Assembly (NCBI GenBank): GCA_025175895.1
Contig: CM046006.1
Location: forward strand, 66,732,288-66,796,287
Direction of reading: 5' to 3'
From: Wurfbainia villosa
Taxonomy: Eukaryota > Streptophyta > Magnoliopsida > Zingiberales > Zingiberaceae
DNA: 64,000 bases
The position numbers and the translations under genes are program-made. The notes beneath the pieces are model-generated. The model had not been told where the DNA came from and did no database searches. It saw only the letters and a list, made by a program, of their open reading frames with translations. Positions 55,799 to 64,000 of this stretch are shown here, piece after piece. Position 1 is the stretch's first letter; each line of letters begins with the position of its first letter.

Positions 55799-56683
55799 TG
55801 TAGGGACCTTCGTGACCGCTAGAGGGGGGGGTGAATATTACTTTTTCATCGTGTCGATGGATTACGATTGCGATCGTGTGCTTGCTACAATTTGATTAGT
55901 GCGCAACGGAAATAATAGAAATAAAGCAATAACAAAATACAAGCACACAAACATGACAATATAATGTGTTTCGGAACCGAATGGTTCCTACTCCATGGAT
56001 TGAGCTCTACAAGCTCGAGTGATGACAACACCACTAATAGAACTCCTTCTCGACAACATGTCGGAGGCGAAGAAACCTCGTACAAGTGTTTATAACAATA
56101 AACGAATAGATACAAGCAAATACAAATATGAAATACATTACAAGTAAAGGAAAAACACTTTACAAATGCTTTTTTGATTGCTTGATCTTTGATTGCTTGA
56201 ATTGCACTTGGAGATCCTGATTTACAGCAACAAATTGCCCAAACATGTCCAAGAACCAGTACCAAATCCTTCCTCCACGAGCTCCCTTTAAAGTTGTTCC
56301 TTGGGCTAGATTTCACCTAGCAGTCGACTGATCGGGACCATCAATCGACTGCCCCTATAGCTGTTATGAGATAACATCATGTGCCACATTGGATAAGTTC
56401 CAATGGAAAGACCATCAGTCGACTGATCATACCCATCATTCGACTAATGGCTCAATCAGTCGAGTGTTCGGGCCAATCACTCGACTAGAGAGCCTTCTGT
56501 GCTTAAAATCCCGACCATCAGTCGACTGATCTCCAGATTAGTCGACTACTCAGGTCAGCAGTCGACTGCCAGGGCACTTCCCGTAGTCAAACACTATTTG
56601 ACTCCCATCAGTCGACTGACCATAGTCCCAGTCGATTGATACACCTCAAACATGAGGTTTTAACCCAAGTATGGTGCCCCCAT
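55799..56683 (-). repeat. A3: A-family LTR fragment, cut by element G
   Basis: TGTAGGGACC with CTAGAGGGGGGGGTGAAT. It follows solo LTR A4 through the palindrome-rich core (56320..56640, about ten AGTCGACT sites) to ATGGTGCCCCCAT, then stops at the G insertion. The candidate TSD at its left edge is TATAC (55794..55798). The remainder, and whether it is solo or full length, lie beyond the window. Confidence 0.8.
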
Positions 56684-56699
56684 TGTAAAATACCGGAGG

Positions 56700-56735
56700 A
56701 AAAATAAATAAAATAAAATAAAATAAAATAAAAAT
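56700..56735. repeat. AAAAT microsatellite at the LTR edge of G
   Basis: About six units of AAAAT/AAATA close to the LTR start. Confidence 0.85.
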
Positions 56736-56929
56736 ATTCCTCAGTAATTGATAAAACATCTTGTGGAATTTTTCAGAAATTTTTAGAAATTTTTCTGAAT
56801 TTAAACGGAGGTCTTATGGATATTTCATGGGGATAAAGCAAACAGACTTTTGTAAAGCCTGTTTTGACTATCTGCTAGGAATTAATGGGTTTAAATAAAA
56901 AACCTTTATATTATGTCGTTTCCCTTATT

Positions 56930-57430
56930 TTCCCAATCGCGCCGTTCCTATTCCCCTCCCGATCCTTTCTTCCTCACGATTCCTCTTCGATCACGGTGAC
57001 CGCCACCGCCACGCTACTTCTTCGCCACGCCACGCTGCCACGCTGCATTGCCGCCATCGCGATTCTTTGCGCCACCGTCGCGGTGTCAATCCATCCGATC
57101 TCCGCCAATCCCGATCCTCGCTGATTTTCGCGGATATGGCCCTTTTCGCCGCCGCCGCTCGATCTCGCCGCAAGATTGTCCTCTCCACTTCCCCTCAAGC
57201 CACCGGAGCGATCGGTTGTCGTCGTCACTTGAGCTCGCTGCGTCGCCGCCGGAGCGATTGGTCGTCTGCTAGCCACTGCTTGGGGGATTGGGGGAGAAGT
57301 ACCGTCGGCGATAGCTTCTTTGTGTCTTCGTCGGTGTCCACGAACTCGGCGAGCAGCATGGTGGGTGTACGGCAAGGGGTTCGGGTCGGCGACAGCTTCA
57401 CTGTGCCTTGATCGAAAGTGCTCTCCGTGA
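56930..57430 (+). other. GC-rich segment within the LTR of G
   Basis: An abrupt GC-rich, CpG-dense stretch (many GCCGCC, CGCCACGC and TCGCCG words) in otherwise AT-rich sequence, preceded by AT-rich TTTAAATAAAAAACC at 56892. Several overlapping frames are open because of composition. None resembles a known protein. It may be a promoter-proximal 5' leader. Confidence 0.55.
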
Positions 57431-58458
57431 TCTCCGTCGGAGCTTGGTAAGCCGAGTTTCTTACTACCTTGGATGAAATCAACTCCAAGATATGGTTCTT
57501 TCCCTTAACTGAGCTCGATCTGATTTGGGCAGTGATTGGGGATCTTGCTGCTACCGTTGAGGTTGAAATCCTTTTTGCAGATCAAGAAGAAGAGGATGTG
57601 AACCAATGTTAGGTAAGCTTAGATTTGGATAAATGAATGGTTAAATTGTGTAGTGGAGACTGTCAAGCTTAGAGAAGTTTATGGTTTCTACATTTACAGA
57701 TTTTGAGGAGCCTTGTGAACCCAATTGGGCTATGGAAATTGGTCGTTTGAGGTAAGTTCATGTTTGAATAGTTGCAGATGCTTATCGTTTGATAGGTTGT
57801 TAGTTAATTTAAGTGTGAATGCTTGATTAGTATGATGGAATGGAATAAGGTTATGTCACTGTGGGATTTGGTTAATTAATCAGGGATTGAGATTGGTTTA
57901 GATTCTTATTCCCTAAAAATTTGATTGTGTTAGCATGTGGTTATGTTGGATTCTACCGTTTCAAATATTTGATTCAAGGTAGAGATCTTGGGATGCGAAG
58001 ACCATCAACACGAGCTTCTCAGAGGAGTCTTCGAAGCAGGTGGGTAATTTCCTACCTGGTCCGGGTAGATGTATTGCATTCATATTTAGTCATAGATATG
58101 AGCATGTTAGGTGTTCATATTACCTTGACCCTGCTCTTATTATTGTATGCTTGAACTTATCGTTTGATGTATTTATGCTCAATTGTTGATATCACACATA
58201 TACCCTATCATGATTTAGGAGTTATAGATGTGATGTAAATTGACCTAGTTGTTTAGCAGGGTGTAAATGTTAGTACGGAGGATGACCCAATTTATAAATT
58301 GGCAAAAAGGTCATCCATGGATAGGTAATGCCCTAAATGTAGGATTTACTTCCAATACCTGTATGTTGCATACTGTTACCAACCATGAGTTATGTAATGG
58401 TTAAGTGAAAGGTGATTAGAGTGTCGCTGCGGACCGGTGGTCCCAGTTTGATATGATT

Positions 58459-58740
58459 AGTCGAGTATGACTCTCTATCGGATAGAGAGTGCGTCGATCA
58501 GTTGAGTACGACTCTCTATTGGAGAGAGAGTTAGGATCAGTCGAGTATGACTCTCTACAGGATAGAGAGTGCGTCGATCAGTTGAGTATGACTCTCTATT
58601 GGATAGAGAGTTATGATCAGTTGAGTACGGCTCTCTACAGGATAGAGAGTCCGTCGATCTGTTGAGTACAACTCTCTACAGGATAGAGAGTATTGATTAG
58701 ATGGGTATGACTCTTTGTAATGCAGAGTCTGTGGTAGATG
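58459..58740. repeat. Hairpin tandem repeat, alternating 41/39-bp spacing
   Basis: Seven units of GTTGAGTACGACTCTCTAT..GGATAGAGAGT. The ACTCTCT motif (or its variants) starts at 58470, 58511, 58550, 58591, 58630, 58671 and 58710, so spacing alternates 41 and 39, an 80-bp higher-order period. Each unit has ACTCTCTA and TAGAGAGT arms around about five bases. Confidence 0.9.
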
Positions 58741-60010
58741 GTTGTACGTGTGACAACACACACATGTCATTTGCATGCATTCTGACGACATAGTCTCCCT
58801 TGGGGTTGAGAGAGAGTCGTCAGTCATCTTGCCTCCCAGAGCACTCCCCGAGGAGTAATTGGTGTGAGGGAAGAGCATTTGTTGTGCCGCACTCTAACAC
58901 TATAGACGGTGGTAGTTGGAGTTGCGTTCAGTTGTCCTGGGTGCGTGGTACTCGACCACTCATTGGTAGTGTTAGTCGGAGTGGCCAGCAGCAGAGACCC
59001 CCATTGTGTAGCGAGCTCTTTACGCTCATATGCTACTTGATCATACTGCCCACTCGGCCACTCTATAGTAGTGGTTGGTGTGAGTTTGGACAATTGTCAT
59101 GTCGTGCCACCTAGGCCACACTGGGGTCGTGGTAGTGAGTAGGGGTGAGCAGGCATGACCATGGAAGCTGCATTGCCGTATCTTATGGCGCTTTGCATAT
59201 TACCATATATAGATACATATATGTATGTATACATATATATGGATGGTTGAGATTTATATATATATAGATACAGTCTATATATATATGATTATTGTGATGT
59301 TGCATTTGATTGTACTATGCTTGCTACATTTGGGTGTACATCATATTCATGCATGTTTCTTGCATTTGTTATACGATTGTGTTGGATACGGGTATGGGTT
59401 GGACAAACCATTAGATACCTTGACCTGTAGCCAGAGTATATTGTGAGTTGATCTACTCTTCCTGTTATATATATATATGTTTGATATATGTTCAGGTTGG
59501 ATCAGAGTAGCGTAGCAGACTTCAGGTATGTCTGCATTTTTATGTTGTTTATTTGGTTAGACGGTATATGCTTGTATTTATATACTATGCTGATATACCT
59601 ATTGTACCTCTAGAGTATGTTGTTGAAAATACATGTTATATGACATATATACATGTTTTCTATTACCTTCTGAGTTTTACTCACCACCCCCGCAGACCAT
59701 GTGTTTTCTGTCGCCCAGGTAACAGGTAGAAGACTTCGTGATGGTATTGGAGCACCGCCGACTGACATCATCTCATCTCACCTCCGTGACTCCCGTGTCT
59801 GTTTTGGATTTTCCGTATGTCTTGTTTTGCATTCGGAGTTTTCGTGATGTTATGTATTATGTGATGTACGCACATGTTGGTGCGGGTTTTGTTGAGGTTT
59901 TCTTTATGTTATGGTGTTAGTCATACCGGTATGCATGTGTAGGATGTGTTGTTGTTGTATCATTTCCGCTGTGTGTAGTTGTTGTGTTGATATATATATA
60001 TCGTGGTGGT

Positions 60011-61653
60011 TGTAGGAGATTTGACGTCGCTAGAGGGGGGGGGGTGAATAGCGTTTGACCGTACGTAGATGGAATTCATTCGCGATCGTCTCTACAAAAC
60101 TCGTTATACGCAGCGGAATAGAAATAATCAAAGCAATAACGAAAAGATACAATCACGAACACAAGTACAACACGAGATATAACGTGGTTCGGAACCGAAA
60201 TGGTTGCTACTCCACGGATTGGGTTCGTACGAACCCTAGCGATGCCAATCACACACCACTATGATAAATACTCCTTCTCGACACAAGTCGGAGGTGGAGA
60301 AACCTCTTACAATAAGATTACAACAATAATCTAAATACAACAAGCAAATATAAGAAGAAATACAACAAGAGAAGTAAATAACACTTTACAAAACTCTTTA
60401 AAAGCTTGCTTGTTGATTGCCTTGGACTAGCACTTGAAGGCCCTGATTTGTAGCAGCTAATCGCTTCAAAACGTCCAAGAAAATCCTTAAGAACTGATGC
60501 CAAAATCCCTCCCGTCGAGCTCCTTTTATCCTTGCGCGCGACCTGGATTTCCGCCCATTAGTCGACTGCCATAAGTCACCAGTCGACTGATGCCACTGTT
60601 GTCGTGAGACAACGGCTCGATCCACGCTGGAAAAACTCCAACGGATCTCTTGGCAGTCGACTGCCAATATTGGTCGCCGACGCCTACGGCTACGCGAGCA
60701 TTCTCGTGCTCGCTGAACTAGCGATCGTTGTCCCTTAGCGGTCGATCGCTTGCCGACACGATCGCTCCAATGAGCATTGACTTCAGAGCAGTTTTTCACC
60801 CTCGACTCACGGTAGTCGAACCGGCCATAATGCCAGTCGATTGTCAACCTCAAACATGAGGTTTAAACCCAAATATGGTGCCCCCATACTTGCTAGACCA
60901 CCCTTAGCCTAGACCTAAGCCTTCTAGCCACCTCCATCAGCCTCACGCCTCTCGGATCCCTCCAAGTCATCCATGACTTGTTCATCTATCGCGCTAGCCT
61001 CCAGGTGCTTCCCTCGGCTATGTCATACTAACGGTGTCTACACCGCCAAGGCACATTGGACTTATGCCGCCAAGACTCCTCTTGGACTTTACGCTGCCAA
61101 TATCAACCCCCTTGGACTTCCAAATGCCAAGACTCAAGCTTGGACTTTCCCTTGCCAACCCATGTTGGACTTTCCATGCCAAGACCCATGCTTGGACTTT
61201 CCATTTGCCAAGACCCATGTTGGACTTTCCATGCCAAGACCCATGCTTGGACTTTCCATTTGCCAAGACCCATGCTTGGACTTCTCATTTGCCAAGACCC
61301 ATGCTTGGACTTCTCATGCCAAGTACACAAGACTTGGAGCTTCCCAATTGCCAAGTGTCCCACTTGGACTTTCCATGCCAAGTACCCATGACTTGGACTT
61401 TACCTTGCCAAGACCCATCCTTGGACTTTCCCATAATCACATGGTCAACCCCAGTCAACCATCAAAGTCTCCCTCGAGTCAAACTCGAGTCTAGTCAATT
61501 ATAACCTGGATCGATTGTATAAACAATCTCCCCAACATATTAACCGACATCAATGTCAAACATCAATGTCAAACCACTTTGTCAAACATCAAAACATCAC
61601 TCGAGTCAAACTCGAGTCCTGGTCAATCGTGACCTGGGCCGATTGCACCAACA
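60011..61653 (-). mobile_element. Solo LTR A4 (A family)
   Basis: 1643 bp, TGTAGGAGATTTGACG to GATTGCACCAACA, flanked by a perfect TSD GTGGT (60006..60010 and 61654..61658). It is the best complete A-family LTR here: edge signature CTAGAGGGGGGGGGGTGAATAG, GTCGAC core 60560..60850, TGAGGTTT motif near 60858, minisatellite 61045..61440. It inserted into the LTR of G. Confidence 0.93.
61045..61440. repeat. CTTGGACTTT minisatellite in solo LTR A4
   Basis: The most regular copy of this array: alternating CTTGGACTTTCCATTTGCCAAGACCCATG-like units of about 25-30 bp. It yields false ORFs in all plus-strand frames and two minus-strand frames. Confidence 0.9.
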
Positions 61654-61784
61654 GTGGTTTGGTATATTTTTATATGTGTTGTTATTGTGGGCCTATGGGC
61701 CTTGTATTAACCCGAAATGTTGCCACGTACAGGGGAGGTGCCATCCGTTTGATTTTCGGCTTGGTATGCTCTCGGGGCATGACA

Positions 61785-64000
61785 ACTTTAGTGGTATCAG
61801 ACCCAAGGTTCTGCGATGCCATACAATGTTGTTTTTGTGTCGAGTCTTGAATTCTCGGGAGTCGATTTATTCGGTTTTGGTTTTCTGAGATGAGATGGAC
61901 AGCGGCCTGAGCTCCAAGCAGCACGAGGTAAGAATTCTTGATAACTTATGGTTTAGTAGATATTTATCTAAACTTGATTAGTAGGTGTATACAATATAGT
62001 TATGACACTTGTGCAGACTTGTAATAGGGGTCCACCGAGGCGACCAACCGGAGTGACCTTTAGGGTTTATACTCCCGGTTATGTTGGCTATGCATTTAGA
62101 TGCTTATACCAGGGAGTAACCTATAGTGTGTTGGTTATTATTCGTAACCGTGGTATGAGTTGACCACGGGAACGACCTGTTGAGTCTGTGAGTCTTGAAC
62201 CTGTGTCGAGGAGGTGATTTACCTCTGAGAGCCGACTGATACCGAGTTGGAAAACAGGGGCCAAGTCGTCACATTTATTATGGAAATCAGAGACTACAGT
62301 CTTATAGATTTCCACTAACTGTGCTAGTCAGATCATTACCTGTGGGTAATGAACAGACTTGTAGACTATTGTTGATGCAGATAGCGGAAGGCTAGGTAAC
62401 GGTGTTTCATAGGGATTTTTATCCCTGAGTTGTTCATACTGAGATGTATAACTTTGAGAGTACCTTTTAGTACTTAACTCAAGTTATACCGAGAAAGAAG
62501 AGTTATTTGCATACCATTATCGGGGTCAAGCCGGTATTTGGTGATAAATGCATAAAATAATCTTCGGGAAATAATATATCACTTAATCATGGTTTAGTGA
62601 TGTTGAAAGAGAGTATTTCTCCGTGTCACTTTTAGTGACGCATTGTAAGGAATTCTTGAGCTTCAAGAAAGGGTGATCGGTCAGTAATAGTGTACTGTGC
62701 AGAGTCGTGAGACTTGCAGAGGTTACGACCACCTAATAGCTCAAGGAGATGAATAGATGATTTAAGCCGCCCAGAGTTATTGGCTTATAGTTGGATTAGG
62801 ATGCCGGGATCTTCTACCAGATCCTGCCGGAAGACATTGGATTAAGACAGGAGTTTAGAAATGACTCCGTACAAAAGTTTAAGAGTTGGAGACCGATAAG
62901 CAAATATTGCAGGTCAACTTATTAGAGTCAGAAGTCTCCGACTATTGGATAAAAGGAGTAAGATCAGGGTCACAGGCCTTGAGCTATTTTTTGATTATAG
63001 AAGACCAGCCGCGGATCATCAGGATGTTCTCGTGGATATCAGCAAAATCAGAACAAAGACTCCGAAGGGATTGTGGGCGTGCAGTGCAGATCACGAAGAC
63101 ACGCTGGCTTGATTATCCGTTAGGCGGTTCGGTATTGCTATTGTTGAGCAACCAGTACAGTGGAGGAGGTGTACCTTGAAGATTCAGTTGAAGACTATCG
63201 ATGGTGTTCCGGGAGGAAGATGCATCGTCTCGACAGCAGAGATCAGCACAGAAGATGTGGGTTATCTCATCAGTAACAACCTACTACCTCAGGCGTGGTT
63301 GGAGTTCTTTGATACTCCCCTACAGCAGATATCATCACAGAAGCAACATCAATAGAAGACATTGTAGAGGACTCATGCAGACAATAGTTACCCCCAGATA
63401 TGATTTGATTAGTACAGAGGAGAGAGTATACGACGGTGGTCGTATCTATTTTGTATTCTACAGTTGTAGCTCATAGATTTAAGTGATAGGATCAAATGAT
63501 CTAGGAAAATCTCCGGATTATTCGTTGCAGAAATGCGACCGAATTGTCGTGGACTGTTGGATCTGATTGTGTTCTCTTCGGAGAAAGGCCGAGACCTGTG
63601 TAGAGCCTTTGAATCAGATCGACAGATAATGGATTGTTCAGGGTATTACTTTAGTTACCCTCAAGGTTAATATATTAAGAGATGCTTGTAGTTATAGGTA
63701 TCTGTGTCTAGAACATTATTTGTTTGGATTAGAAGGGTTCTTTACATCGACTTATAGGTGGGTGGTATCTCTACCATCTGGTGAGAAGTGGACCAACAAT
63801 TAAGAAGTCAAGGGAGACCCTTAGACTTTGATATACATACTTTTACTGTGGACATATCCTTACGGATAGTCGAATTGTTGGAAGTATGGTACGATATGAC
63901 TCTCGGATGTGCGTATAATCTGAGAGTGTTCGGATGTAGTTTCGGATGAACTCCTAGGCTTGTCGTTGCTTAGGCAAGTGGAGTAGGCGATCGAAATGAT
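61785..64000 (+). other. Element G internal region, no recognisable genes
   Basis: It starts with a 7-base gap and the PBS-like site. Frames of 97 codons (62886..63179) and 91 codons (63201..63476) exist, but neither shows a gag, zinc-knuckle, protease or polymerase motif. The stretch looks non-coding or heavily decayed to the window end. Confidence 0.5.

Larger units (their letters stand above)
56684..64000 (+). mobile_element. Element G: probable Ty3/gypsy-type element with very long LTR
   Basis: The 5' LTR runs TGTAAAATACCGGAGG to GGGGCATGACA (56684..61784); minus the nested A4 and its TSD it is about 3.45 kb. A PBS-like TGGTATCAGA (61792..61801) follows. The left flank CCCAT (56679..56683) is the candidate TSD. 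LTR length and the TGTAAAATACC start resemble Tekay/Del-type chromoviruses, but no coding domain confirms this. The internal region to the window end has no recognisable gag or pol, so it may be a large non-autonomous derivative. Confidence 0.6.

Noticed and set aside
56885..57488. Arg/Ala/Ser-rich ORFs on both strands in the G LTR, possibly a host gene
   Set aside because: Open frames on both strands arise from GC-rich composition; no domain, no consistent frame and no neighbouring exon.
58459..58740. CRISPR-like array of hairpin repeats
   Set aside because: This is plant LTR sequence; the units are contiguous, with no unique spacers between conserved repeats.
62886..63476. 97- and 91-codon ORFs after the G primer site as a possible gypsy gag
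   Set aside because: No capsid pattern or zinc knuckle; the short frames are consistent with chance.

Overview
This is plant nuclear, repeat-only DNA. I see no host gene, rRNA, tRNA or CRISPR. Almost every base belongs to LTR retrotransposons: Ty1/copia elements of the Sirevirus type, their gag-only derivatives, and one probable Ty3/gypsy LTR. Sirevirus abundance and the AT-rich background fit a large angiosperm genome, possibly a monocot; the species cannot be named from this window.

I resolved the layout by matching LTR ends (TG..CA), primer-binding sites (TGGTATCAGAGC type), polypurine tracts (PPT) and 5-bp target-site duplications (TSD). The left 43 kb is a six-layer nest. Element A (minus strand; 3' LTR 1..1556, gag tail 42811..43077) was invaded by B (plus, 1840..41294). 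The 5' LTR of B was invaded by solo LTR A2 (2068..18878), A2 by solo LTR C (3513..18762, TSD AACCC), C by gag-only element F (minus, 3929..18142), and the 5' LTR of F by Sirevirus D1 (minus, 9439..18087, TSD CTTAA). The 3' LTR of B was invaded by a tandem Sirevirus D2-D3 (24021..40445, TSD CAAGG) with three LTRs and two internal regions. At 43078 the gag tail of A is cut by E, an envelope-type Sirevirus on the minus strand. The 3' LTR of E carries gag-only element T (plus, 44829..50284, TSD AACAT). The integrase of E is cut at 55799 by an A-family LTR (A3). A3 is cut at 56684 by a long LTR, G, which holds solo LTR A4 (60011..61653, TSD GTGGT). G continues to the window end as non-coding sequence.

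Autonomous functions lie in D1, D2, D3 and E (gag, protease, integrase, reverse transcriptase, RNase H; E also has an envelope-like ORF). A, F, T and B carry only gag or gag remnants and would need proteins supplied in trans. Most protein genes are broken by in-frame stops, many of them CGA to TGA or TGG to TAG.

The most interesting structure is a shared non-coding architecture. Every element with internal sequence has an inverted repeat CATCTCAC..GTGAGATG enclosing about 40-56 bases. It lies 3' of the last ORF or in the gag-protease spacer, and in the D elements in both places. In A, F, T and E it is followed in the same order by a conserved block and then GTCGA boxes. In E those boxes sit before a TATA box, an intron-like segment and the envelope-like ORF. 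This colinearity suggests that the gag-only elements came from an envelope-type Sirevirus by loss of pol and env.
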